This document shows, one piece after another, positions 1 to 11,931 of a DNA stretch of 64,000 nt (position 1 is the first letter of the stretch; every line of letters begins with the position of its first letter). The DNA lies in contig NW_023503616.1 of NCBI RefSeq assembly GCF_014529535.1, forward strand, positions 2,232,001 through 2,296,000, read 5' to 3'. The stretch comes from Bradysia coprophila (lineage: Eukaryota > Arthropoda > Insecta > Diptera > Sciaridae). The position numbers were made by a program, and so were the translations under genes. Below the pieces are notes generated by a model. It was not told the DNA's origin. It saw only the letters and a list, made by a program, of their open reading frames with translations, and made no database searches.

Positions 1-674
1 GAAAATACTTTGAACAACAGAAGTAAAAGACTTAATTATTAAAATACAAAACTCTTGCCCATTGCAAAAGATTATGAGCAAATAAACCATCGTCATAATG
101 AGCCCATGAATATCATAATCTATGTTGCATGTGCGACCTACAATATTATACTCAACTAACATGTATAATAATGAATGAACCAGAACCTATTTGATGAATA
201 TCAAATCATTAAAAGTCATGTGCATACTAAATCACAGACTCCAGAGGTAAACACTTCAATAAATTTGCTAGTGAAACTTTCGGAAAATAATGAAATTCAT
301 TAAAGTTTTTTCATTTTCATTCATTCATCAATGGCATTGTGAATATTTGTCAAACTTATTAAATAACAAAGGTAGTTCGCTGATAAACGGAAAATAGTTG
401 CTTTTGTGATAGATAAAACTGATAAAATAAAAGTTTGTTATTTAGCTACAAGTATAACGCACCCTTTGGTATAACCCAGACCCGCGCTTGCGTTAAAACT
501 GACATTTCCACACACATTGTGAAAGGTGTCATTGAAACCAGAAGTGATTCATACAGGTTGCATTAACATACCTGGCTACCATATGATTATGGAAAGACAT
601 TGAACATTTCAATTTAGATAAAAGAATTTAGTGATAACCTACAGAAAACAATATTGATTTCATTCCAAGGAATA
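1..674. other. Non-coding sequence upstream of SiaT
   Basis: AT-rich sequence with no supportable coding exon. The part nearest the SiaT start (roughly 570-674) presumably holds its 5' UTR and core promoter, but I see no clear TATA box. Near the left end there is a GAAGTAAAAGA motif (about position 22-32), which recurs in the dispersed MITE-like family described under findings. Confidence 0.5.
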
Positions 675-3600
675 ATGAATAGTTTTGGATATCTATTTGT
701 GCTGCTTTATCTTTTGTTTCAATTTGAATTTAACGTTGCATCAGACCAATTAAATGATTCAAGCTGTACACTATGCCATCTGACAATATTTAATGGCATT
801 GTATCAGGTACAGCGGGATTTTCTAAAAATGATTTTGCGACGGCTAAGGAAGCTAACAATGACGGTAAGTTCATAGTGTTAAATTACATGTTGCACATGT
901 ACCCTGTTATGGTGCCAATTTCTCGAAATAGTCTGCGAAAAACAGTTATTTTCCAAACGTATGCTGAAAGGATTTTTTTTAGCGAATCAGAGGTTTCCAG
1001 CACGAGTCGGCGGCTATTTCTGGAACCTAATTCGCTAAAAAAGCCTTTCAGCATAAGATAGAAACACCTTTTCTCCTAAATAGTGTTGAGATATCGTGAC
1101 TTCGTGGCTTATTTCCAACGTCGTTAGGGAAAAGCATTGTTCCTAACATATGATAAACGGCTTTGTTAGCTGATGCTTTAAGAAAATAACTATTTTCGCG
1201 CTGTAAGCCTTCAAGGTAAGGCCCGTCATTGGGAAATGACAGGACAGTTTCCCGAAAATGTATGGAAAATTTTATCACAAAAGTTCACCGAAAAAATTCA
1301 AAGAAACTCACCTCTTATGCTTTCCATTGTATTCGGGCGTAGTCCTTTAGGTCGCCAAGGCATATTTGAACACTAACCACGTTTTACTCTATGCAAAAAC
1401 AAAAAGTTTTTTTTGTTTTGTCGCGACAAAAACACAGAAAATATTTCAACACAACTGTGACACTCCGCTACTATAAGTACTAGAATGAATGTTTACCTTA
1501 ACGACCTAAAGAGACTATGCTCGAATACAATGGAAAGCATAGGGGGTGAGTTTCTTTGAATTTTTTCGGTGAAGTTTTGTGATAAAATTTTCCATGCATT
1601 TTCGGGAAACTGTCCTGTCATTTCCCAATGACGGGCCTTTTAACTATGAGGAAATAAACGATGGTCTATGGCTAATCTTTGTGTGTTACACTTAATGAAG
1701 TGAAAGATTTTTTTGTCAGTGCTGTACAAGTACGAGAATAGAATTTTGCTTATTGCAATGCTATGTATGTTTCAATCCGTTAAAAGAAGTAGTAGATTCG
1801 ATAATTATTTTGGTGACTTGCCGTCTTTGAAAGATTAACAGTATCAGATACAAAATTTTAAATTCTGCTACCGTTTTCAGATCGTCGAATAAAAAGAAAT
1901 GTTTTCTCAAAACATCAAGATACGACAAAGAAACACATAATAAAAAGTTCCGAGAGAGCTTCATTCAACGCGTCCGACTATCCGCTTCGGCCAAGATTTA
2001 GTTTGTCGCGAAATACTAATCTACCACTAGATCCAACTCAATGGAAATGCTCGGATAAATTTGCAAAAGATTGCCAAAATAAAACGAAAACATTCCGCAA
2101 CAAAGTCATAGCGGAATTTAGGAAATCTCTTACTGAATCGGTGTCTGATGAGCCGAATTTTTACAACGTTGTGTACTCGCCTGATAAAAAAAAGCAACGA
2201 CCAATTTGCCAAATATTAGATGCCAAAGTGAGAGTTTTGCGAAAGAAAGATAAACCGTTTGATACGAATGGATTCAGTAAATTGTTTCCGAAAGTTAAAC
2301 TATTCGGTAAGAAAGGAACGATGACATACAAAAGCTGTGCTATCATTTCCAGTGCTGGATCGTTAACAAAGTCTGGATTAGGTCATTTTATAGGTAAGTT
2401 TTCTCTTTTGTCTCATACAAACAACGTTTATTAAAACACAAAGAATATTTTGAAGGAATATCAAGTTGAAATAGTTACTCATTAAAGGCATTACAATAAA
2501 ATGAAGAATTGCTATATATGTTGACTAAGACTAGAATGCCTAGTTGGAGACATAAATACGAAAATTACACACATGACAACCTTCTGATTAATTATTCAGT
2601 TCTTAAGTAACTTACAATAAGAAAGCAATCAATTTCCTTTTATTAGTTTGTCGATCACTAACCTGATACAGATCACCTTCCATTGACTGTGCATTTGTAA
2701 AATTGCAATGTGATTCGCTCTATGTACAGAATGAGAACAAAATAAATTTTTGCATTTTTAATATGACTCAAACACATTCAACAATGAATCCCCTCGTCAC
2801 TCCAGATTTTCCATTACTTGCAACGAATCACAAACGTATTATTTCCGGTCGAATTTATGTAGAATAAAACCGATGATGATCACTTCAGCTGCGTTTTAGC
2901 AAATTTTTTTTCCGAAAAATTAGCATAAACCCGCAAAATTTTTAAAGTGAATCAATTTCGAAGAAATGTATAAAGAAAATACGTCTGGCAAGCACATGCT
3001 CCAGAAAATATGTCTGTAATCGATCTTGATCGTCTATTTAACCGACAAAATGAATCACATGTGAGCTCTATTGGAAACCAAGCAATTTCAAGATGGAACC
3101 GGGAATATTTCTTCTGTTGTTTCCTTTATCTATCCTATTAAACCTTATGAACATATTTTTTTCAGACCTCCACGACTATGTAATGAGATTCAACCATGCC
3201 CCAACGGATGGGCATGAAAATGATGTAGGAAGAAAAACAACCATAAGAGTAGTCAACTCACAGGTGAGCTCTAGTCTCAATTTATGTTGTTTTTGGATCG
3301 AAAGTGTAGATGTAATTGGTTAAAGACCCTTCAGTGGAAAAAAACAGAAGATCAGCGACACATTATTATTTAAATTGGCTGGTATGCATGACTTCGCGAC
3401 AATATCATAACTAAACACAAAAGAAGATTTTTATTTATAAAAATTGCTATGAACCTTGAAAGTCGATTTCGTATGCTAAATGAATATATGTTTGTATATT
3501 CAACCGGTAGATTGGATATTGTTCTGAAAATAAATTTTCATTTGAATTTCAGTGTTTACCAAGAAAATATTTTCTTTTTAATTGTTTTTAATATCAATTG

Positions 3601-4416
3601 TTTACTGAAGAACATCAAATATCCATCTCATTTAGGTCGTCAGTAAACCGGAATTCAATTTTATTAACTCACCGATGTTTCAAAACATTTCAATTGCTGC
3701 GTGGGATCCTGGTAAATTCAATAGTTCATTGGAAGATTGGTTGGTTTATTTTCGATTTGCGAGTGTCTTTTTGAGTCATAGACCGTATCGATGACTCCCT
3801 TTCTCTTTTTTTATCGAATGGTTTTCCGTGGCATAAACCGTATCGATGACCCTATCTTTCTTTCTGTAATCAGGCTCTCCTCACCCGATTTCAATTTATT
3901 CGAAAATTATAAATTATTTATGGAACGTTATCCATATGCTGACTTCCACTTGGTTGATCCGAGATCAATATGGAAATTGTGGATGTTTCTACAGAGATAT
4001 TCGGACGTAAATATCAGATGGAATCCTCCATCGTCGGGTTTTATCGGTGATAAATATTTGGAAATTCATAGTAAATGGTTTATTTACATCTGCTTTCATT
4101 CATTCAATTAGGATTAGCACTTATCTTACCAGTCTGTACATATGTGGACATCATTGAGTACATCCCATCAACCAGATTGAATGGTCGTTGTCACTACTAT
4201 GACGAAGAAGTTTGATTCAGTAAAACCACAAAATTAGTTCAACGAATTGATTCAGTTTTACGCTTTTAGATGAATCCATCGTGTACATTTGGAGCGTGGC
4301 ATCCATTGGCTGCTGAAAAATTAACAGCGTACGACATGAATTCGGCCGATGATTACTCTGTATTTCAGAATGGAGTTATACGCATACGAAGACCGGAAAA
4401 GTCATCGTGTGTTTGA
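675..4416 (+). CDS. SiaT: Beta-galactoside alpha-2,6-sialyltransferase (SiaT / ST6Gal family)
   Basis: This enzyme transfers sialic acid from CMP-sialic acid to terminal galactose of glycoproteins in the Golgi (GT29 family). The coding exons I read are 675-864, 1881-2393, 3166-3263, 3636-3739, 3874-4046, 4112-4209 and 4270-4416. All junctions are in phase and give 440 aa, close to other insect SiaT proteins. Residues about 4-17 form a hydrophobic type II signal anchor. Sialylmotif L starts at C216 ([19 protein letters not shown]) and runs through [13 protein letters not shown]. Motif S includes NPPSSGFIG (352-360) and C368. Motif III is HYYD (387-390), and motif VS is HPLAAE (403-408). The start is ATG 675, because the upstream codons in frame contain no earlier ATG. 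The donor after exon 6 (GTTTGA) is weak, so that junction is the least certain. Intron 1 carries a foldback repeat. In Drosophila this is the only sialyltransferase and is mainly neural (known for the family). Confidence 0.93.
961..1054. repeat. Short inverted repeat (hairpin) in SiaT intron 1
   Basis: The arms at about 961-997 and 1022-1054 are near-perfect reverse complements (left ATGCTGAAAGG..., right ...CCTTTCAGCAT) around a loop of about 25 bp. It lies in intron 1, 160 bp before the larger foldback element, and may be a remnant of a separate small palindromic element. Confidence 0.75.
1218..1640. mobile_element. Foldback / MITE-like element in SiaT intron 1
   Basis: Arms of about 137 bp at 1218-1354 and 1502-1640 are reverse complements with few mismatches. 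The outer ends read AAGGCCCGTCATTGGG and CCCAATGACGGGCCTT. A loop of about 147 bp separates them. There is no open reading frame for a transposase, so this is a non-autonomous foldback element sitting inside an intron. Confidence 0.8.
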
Positions 4417-4472
4417 AAATAATAATTAATTTAAAAAAATTGAAATGACCAGTATTTAAAAACGATAAAATT

Positions 4473-4478
4473 AATAAA
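4473..4478 (+). promoter_or_regulatory. Probable polyadenylation signal of SiaT
   Basis: An AATAAA hexamer lies 57 bp after the SiaT stop codon, at a normal distance for a short 3' UTR. A second AATAAA occurs near 4561. The choice between them cannot be made from sequence alone. Confidence 0.5.
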
Positions 4479-7400
4479 TTTGTTGGTCACTGTAAAAGTA
4501 ATGTCTATACCTGCACATAATCATAATATTTATGTTGTTCAATGAGTCACTTCATTCACAAATAAATTAACGGACGATTTGTATTATTTTTTATGTTCTT
4601 TTTGTAAATACATTTCGAGACATGCAAGGTTTTAAAAGAGTGAGCACATGTTGATACATTAAGTAAATATTGTTTTGATGGTATATTATTAAAAGTAGCG
4701 GTTAATACCGCACACCAAAAACTTGTTTTGTACCTTCTTTGATTTAACTTAAGACGACTCTTTTTTTATTAATTTCGAAAATTTGCCATTCTTTTCTTGG
4801 AAGACTACCTATCTACCTACGATGAGCAATATCTTATAGACACCTGAAATGACAAACTGAATAAAGAAGTGAAGCATTTAATCAGCCGTATATCATGGTC
4901 TTGGTCTATACACATTCTATCTAGTTTCAAAGAGAGGTTAGATCATTATGAGAAAAGCGTAACTCGACGAACCTTTGATGACTTAGGAAAATACGAAAAA
5001 TATCAGTGAGGGCTTCCTTGACTACAACTAAATCGAATGAACCCTATGCTCTCTGTATGCAATGCGACAGGATAATAATTAGTTTGGAAAACGGACCGTA
5101 AGTATGAGTGGATTTCTAAACAGACTACTGAAATTGGATAGTGTATCATACAAATTTTGGCATTGTAAAAAACTGTAGATTTTTTTTCATACAGAACAGT
5201 AGATACGCTATTTGGTAGCTGTCAATACGATCATACTCATACTTCATATTAGAAGTACATTGGCTAAGAACTAAATTTAACGGTCGTGCTTCTAGCGTAA
5301 ATATCAATTTGACTAAATTGATTTTTTCATCGAATCACAGATTTTTCACTTCATGAATAAGCACCCATCCCTAAGTGACTAAGTCTGTAAAACATCTTAT
5401 TAAATCCAGTAACAAATTTTTGCTCTTCATGAATCAGCATTCATTTGTGATATAAATCAGAAATAAACGAAAAAATGTATAAATTTTAGAATTTTGGGTT
5501 TTGGGATGGTATAGCCTGAGAGACAAAGAAAGAAAATCAATTAAAAACCGCACTAGTGCGTGAAAAACCACAACAATTAAACAATTATACTAGCACAAAT
5601 ATCCATAAAACACACTCCCATATAATTATACTATCCTAATTAGTTATACCGATCAAAGTAAATAAGTACCTACCTATCCGTAAGCCACCTGACACCTAGT
5701 CATAAGAAAATACACAAAGCAGAAACAAACAAAAATCGTTCCAAACAAAACAGAAAAGAAAATGTTTAAGAGTATAAATGTTACTAGTCGAAACCGACTA
5801 TAGTTAGTGACGTCACAATAACAAACATGAATAAAATTGTTTTCGCAAGTCAACAATTCTTTAGTCGCGGTATTGCAACCGACCACAACGTATCGTTTAG
5901 TTGTCGTGAATATAATTGTTGAACAGGCAAAAGAGCGAAGACAGTGTGTTCGATCAGACAAACAAAACAAAATTCAAACGAATACGAAGTAATATTAGTC
6001 ATCAATATAAAGTAGCAGTTAATGTGATTTTATAGTTCTCTTTTTTTTGACCATTTTCTTCGGTTATCATTGAAGAATAATTCGTTGGAAGGTTTAGAGA
6101 GAAAAAAAACAGTGGACGTTTTTAGTGTGAAAAGTATTTCAACTAAAAACAATAATTGTGTGATAAGATAAAGAACTGCTATCTTTTAAAAAAAAATTCA
6201 AAATTTAATTCCATTTGCTAAATGTTGTGGAAGCTACACCCAAAAAGCTCAGCATTTACCAATAGACTTATAGTTGAAAATTTCATCAATGTGATATAAG
6301 GAGACGAATTTAGTGACTCGAAATAGATGAAACAAAAAATAGTGTGGCTGTGAACATAAAGTCCTTAAAATAGTTGTCAAAGTTAGAGTTAACTTACAAA
6401 GTATTAAATTCCAATCATAGCTTAAATCTGATTTCGCCAACAAGGAACAAAATAATTTGCTTTGTACGTCGTAACCAAACAAAGATTTCCTTGAATATTT
6501 GGATACATATCAGGCTGTAAGTTGTGATCGCAGATTTACAATTGATTTAATTAATTAAGGTAAGAACAATTAATTCAATTATGTTAATTAAACAAATACC
6601 TTTGGAAATGTTGCCATGCTAACGTGAGATGTAGATGAACGATTTGATTCAATCAATAAACAGATATAAGTACTGAACAATTATTCTAATTGTATTTTGA
6701 GACTGAGTCGTTTGAGCTTGCTTCATGAGGGTAACTTCAGTGAATAACGTGTTGTAGAACACATTGAATGATTTAGTATAGTTTCAGTTTTCCATTGTTC
6801 ATTCCAAACACTCTCGATATCAATAAGGAAATATTTCCAAAATGTCTTTTGTCTTTCATGCTTCCTAATTATTTCACGTAATGAAATGTATTATTTTGTT
6901 TGATGAAGGGCTATATTTTATAGTTTGACTGGCAACGTTCAATCTTTTTTAGTATTCAGCTTGGTATTTAATCGTAAAAATTTATTAGTTTAATTATTAT
7001 AGCAATTGATGCGTATGTCTCGATTTACGTCAATTTACGTCTTAGTTGGAATTTTTATATTATGACAATTACCATTAAGTCGTGAGACATGCCCAGCCCA
7101 TCAATAATTATTTTTCTTCAAATTAGAGTCTTTATACTACGTCAAAAACGTTTTACGGCTAGCCTATAACTTCTATGAGTTATATATAATATCTCGCTAT
7201 AGCTGTCTCATAGGTCGTTACATGCGGATCGATAGACAGTAATTTCAATTTCCAAAAATAAACCCATCTATTTCCCAAAAAAAAAAACTAATAATAACAG
7301 TACCATCCCCTAATGTATTTAACATAATACACCTAGGTCTGTCATGTATCGATTGGAGCCATACTACAATGATTTGTGGCGTGAGTTTTGCCTTTAAGTG

Positions 7401-8590
7401 CATTAGCATTTACCATACTTCCATTTGATTCGTAAAATATTTCTGTTGTATCGAAATAACAAATCAACCTTCGTTCGATATAATTCTTTTTTAACAGACT
7501 CTATTACATTCAAAGTGGTTCGGAGGGGATACATATATCTGGTTTAAAAAGGGTAATTTTTTCACTTTCCTATGCGAAGGAAATGATGAGTGAAAGACGA
7601 CGATAATAAATGGAATTATCTTCCTGTTGAAAATGTTTTGCAAACTAGAAGATCTGAATGTAATCATTAAATCTATTACTTCTCTTGTTATTTCATCCAA
7701 AATCTTTTTACTTCATTAGTTTTGACAAACGTTTTAAACTACATACATATAAGAGAATATTGTCGTATATTTCTGTCGTTTCTGTCAATAACAGATGAGA
7801 TGGTTCTACAAAAACACATCGAATTCTTACATCGAAGTTGTGGATGAAGCCGCTTTGTTGTGAATTTACTACGTCGTGCTACTTGAAGTCGGTTACAAAT
7901 TTTAACAACTTCTCTAGATAAACTTACAAAACTATTGTCACAAGCGCAAAACAAGAGTCTTTTGATATACATAATTACATTAATTAAAAAAATTAAATTT
8001 ATCTCAATTTAGAATGTTGACTGCACTCCAAACGGAATTGATAATTTAATAAAGATATACAAGCAAACAGTCAGCATAATGCCATGTAGGAAATGCACAT
8101 TTAACCGATTCTACTACAGTGTTTTCCACTGATAGTTGGAGAATAATGTTTCCTTTGTTATTGGTAAATAATAAATGTCCTCATCTCCGTTTATGTTCGA
8201 CTATTCAACTTAAGATACAAATATTATTACACAGCTGTACATTTCAGTACCAAACGAGATGAAATGTATACAACAATTTATATAATTTCTTGCGTAGAGA
8301 TAAAATACTAATTACCTACAAAAACGATCGTATTATATATGAATGACTAATGTAATTTCGCGGAAATTGTGACTACAAGTTTTTCACACTGACGGAGAGT
8401 TGCTGGCGCGTTGGTATTTATATATACATAAACTAAATCGATTACGGCTTATGAGGTGTAAAAACATTTACTTGTAAAAAAAATGTAGTTTTGATAATTC
8501 GATGTGCGTAAGTCATACTAGACTTTTCGGCGTAAAGAAAATTCTTACTGGGAAATGATACCGACAGGATTTTTTTTGTTTACCCTGTCA

Positions 8591-8704
8591 CATCTGTTAT
8601 CTGTCATCTGTTATCAATAATGACGACAAAAATAATGACAAGCTCTGGGTAATAGTCCGTTATATAGTAAAATGTTTGTTATGAAAATTGAAGTACAAGA
8701 TTTG
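8591..8704 (+). repeat. MITE-like family copy upstream of the metalloproteinase gene
   Basis: CATCTGTTATCTGTCATCTG and ATCAATAATGACGACAAAAAT are followed by GTTATATAGTAAAATG and TTGAAGTACAAGATTTG. These are the same landmarks, in the same order, as the copy at 50102-50309. CATCTGTTATCTGT is a local duplication. Confidence 0.55.
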
Positions 8705-11700
8705 AAAACAACAGATAAAAAAATACTTTGATTGATGGAAGTTATTAATAGATCCGATAATAACACTGGTTAAATCGATTGAATTGCATTCAGAATTGTA
8801 CTAGATTCAATGTATAGATCGCATTTTTATTCAAGACTCTTATGTTTATGGATCGAAGCAGAAATCAGCCTAGTGCTACGAGATTAACATTAGAGCTGAT
8901 GATTTCACTTATTTTTTTAATGTCAGCAGTCTACACTGGTATGGAAAACTAGCACCAGCGTATAGTGCTTTTTTCGCACAATTTTTTATTTAAATATCAA
9001 CGAAATAATGCTAGCAACATCAATTATCAATATCTAGATCGGCTGGTGCTTTTTGAATGATATAATATGTAACGAAGCGTAACACCCAATACAATGTAGA
9101 CCGAGTCAGTCAATGCCCAAGCCTCAGTTGTAGCAAATAGTTTTTTTTTTGAATAACCTAGTGATATATTCACATAAAATCAATTCACCGCTCTCAAATA
9201 ATCTTATTTCGTTCGGAATATATACAAATAAATTGTTAAATAAATATTATGACAAATTGACAAAGACTGCAACTGATTAGATAAACTCAATATTGTCTGT
9301 GTTAAATACTGTGTAATCGATAATAATGGAAATTGTAAAAAAACGTATATTGAAACAGAACATAATATTGGTCAATCAGACTTGAATTGTGACTTAATCC
9401 ACAAATCTTATTAGGCTTTCGAATTCGATTTGGTTTCGCCAGTTTCGGTGTACTGCGCGATGTGATATATGGACATAGAAGAGAAACAGAAGTGTTGTCA
9501 CTGTTTGTTTCTGTTGAATTGGATATTACGTCAAAATTAGCACACTTAAAATCAAACTGAAGGTTTAGAATTTGCAACAACAAGTAAAACAATTCGAAAA
9601 TCAAGGAAATTATATTTGATAATTCAGAATTTTATTAATTATCCGGTCGGATTTACTTAGCTATTCTCCAGGTTTTGCAATAAATTCACGATTTAGTTTC
9701 TAAAGCCGTGATTCAGTAAGATCAAAAATGTTATAATTGCCAAAAAGCTTTGGATTTTTGTAAACTGCACAGCATATTATTTCACTTAATTGATGATGCG
9801 GTAACGATTGCCATTAATAATTTACATTTTGAATAAATTTTTCATTGACGATTCGATACACGATCTGTCTAATATATGATCAACATCATTGCTTATCATT
9901 AAATCGGTTTAGAAAAAAACAGTACAGTCACATTTGATTTGTACCTACCTTTGCATTGTTTAGTGTGAAAATATATCGTTTTTTCTCCGTACATTTCCAT
10001 TGAACTTTAAGGTTAAACTCAACATTATCATTCATCGTTTTTTTTTATGAACTGATCGTACATGTAACACCTTTTTTGGACGTAGAATTTTGTAAATTTT
10101 ATTGTTTCTAAATTGATTTGTCAGGAAGGATGTATATATTTCAAGCGGAATTTATGTATTGCAAGGACTGGAAGCCGATTAAGGAAATGATGTGCAAAAT
10201 TAGGAAAGAAAAATTAAATTATTTGGTTATAGACATTATAGACGTAGAGATAGAGAACAAGGTGGTTGATCTTATTATGGAACTTCAATAGTTTCTCTTT
10301 CTTCGATGAAAGTATGCAAGGCAGGAATTTGAGTAAATTATCAAAACAGCATTCTGCTCAACTTATTTTAGCAATACGTTTCTTGTATTACACATTGATT
10401 GAATGTCAAAGTAATAAAAGTTTAGGAATTCAACGAAAAATTTAGTTCATATGTCGGTAAATTGCGCTTTTTACATGCTTATAACATCCAACCGACTTGC
10501 AATACATTTATTAATTTGTCATAAAAAAAAATTATTTTAACTTCCTTCGTACAGTCGTCAGAATATATTTTATCATGGAACGCCAATGTTATAATACCCA
10601 AATGTTACGTTTTTCGCCACCTGATAAACGGTATCCAATATCGGAATATTCCCTAGTTGAATGACTACATGCATTAATGATAAAAATACCGAATCAGCAT
10701 TACTCATTATTAGGTTAAGTTCAGTTTTCCTGTGCGATATGATTATCGTAGCCCTTATCTATATCCATATCCACTTCACATAGTTCCATACCTATTTTTA
10801 GGTGAGGTGATACACAGGCTCATATTCTCTTAAAATTACGTACGATTGATAAAAAGGTCTACAATGCATTCAAACTTTACTAATAACTTAAATAACTCAA
10901 ACAATCCATCCAACGTATAGCATCTGATAGCAGAAAATGCTATCTGCAAATGATATCAGCCTATCGGCTAGATTATTATTTCAAACCTAATATCAGAAAC
11001 AACGCCTGTGAATGGAGGAATTTCACCATAATATTAGTTATCTTTGTTTATATTCTTGATAACGTTGCGTTTATATAAATGATAATCAAAAGCAAGTCCA
11101 AACAAAAAGACGGTTAGGCAATTACACATTTGTTTTCGAACGATGTACACGAATCGAATAAACGTAGACATTAGGTTTGAATTTTCGTTATGAGTGGTTA
11201 GTGGTTTAGTGTTTTTTATTGAAGGTGTCGTCAAGCTAGGAGGAAGAAAACTTTACGACTAGGTTTGTGTTGAGTAGAATTTAGTAAAAATCTGATTTTG
11301 TGCTCCAAATAAGGTGATGTGAAAATAACGACTGTAACAAGAAAATGTCCTCATCGCAGTGTTAAGGGCCGAAATTGTGAAACATAATTAAGTTGCTAGG
11401 TAAACAGTTTCGCAAACTAATCAGTTGCCGAATTTATTTATATCTATGTGTTGTGGTGCAGATAAGAAGCATTTTTAATTCGACACACTGTACACAGTAG
11501 CAAAACCCATATTTTCGTAAGTCAACATAAGGTGGTGTTATATTTCACGTTACTCAAAGATTTTTTTTTGCGACGCCCATCTGAATCCTTTTTTTTGTAA
11601 ATAACTTCCACTACCTACTATACCATAATTTTCATCAAGTGCATACCATTTCGATGAAAATATTGGTAAATTTGATAATTTATAACGCTCAATCAACAAA

Positions 11701-11931
11701 ACCACAAGAATAATATCGTTCGTTAATTATCATCATTTTCAAATCGAATCGTCACCATCTTATTCTAAGTTTACCAATTAAATTCGGACTCTACTAACCA
11801 ATTTTTTTTATATTTAACGGAATTGTACAATTCCATTTGCATACTTCTTGTACTCGTTGAATAATTTACGAAAGCCACATTTTTCAACTTTCAGTCATTT
11901 CGAAACTCCAAACATATCAAACGAATGAAAA

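Larger units (their letters stand above)
4417..11931. other. Spacer between SiaT and the metalloproteinase
   Basis: About 7.5 kb of AT-rich sequence with no convincing exon. Open frames here, such as one on the minus strand at 5674-5970, have no recognisable motif and low-complexity composition. The less AT-rich stretches around 5820-6130 and 11230-11520 could be non-coding first exons of the downstream metalloproteinase; this is only inference. Decayed copies of a MITE-like family lie at about 7736-7805 (inverted) and 8591-8704. Confidence 0.4.

Noticed and set aside
5674-5970. Minus-strand open frame of 98 codons with hydrophobic segments
   Set aside because: The hydrophobicity follows from T-rich codons. 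There is no domain and no signal peptide at its start, and the region reads better as a possible non-coding exon on the plus strand.
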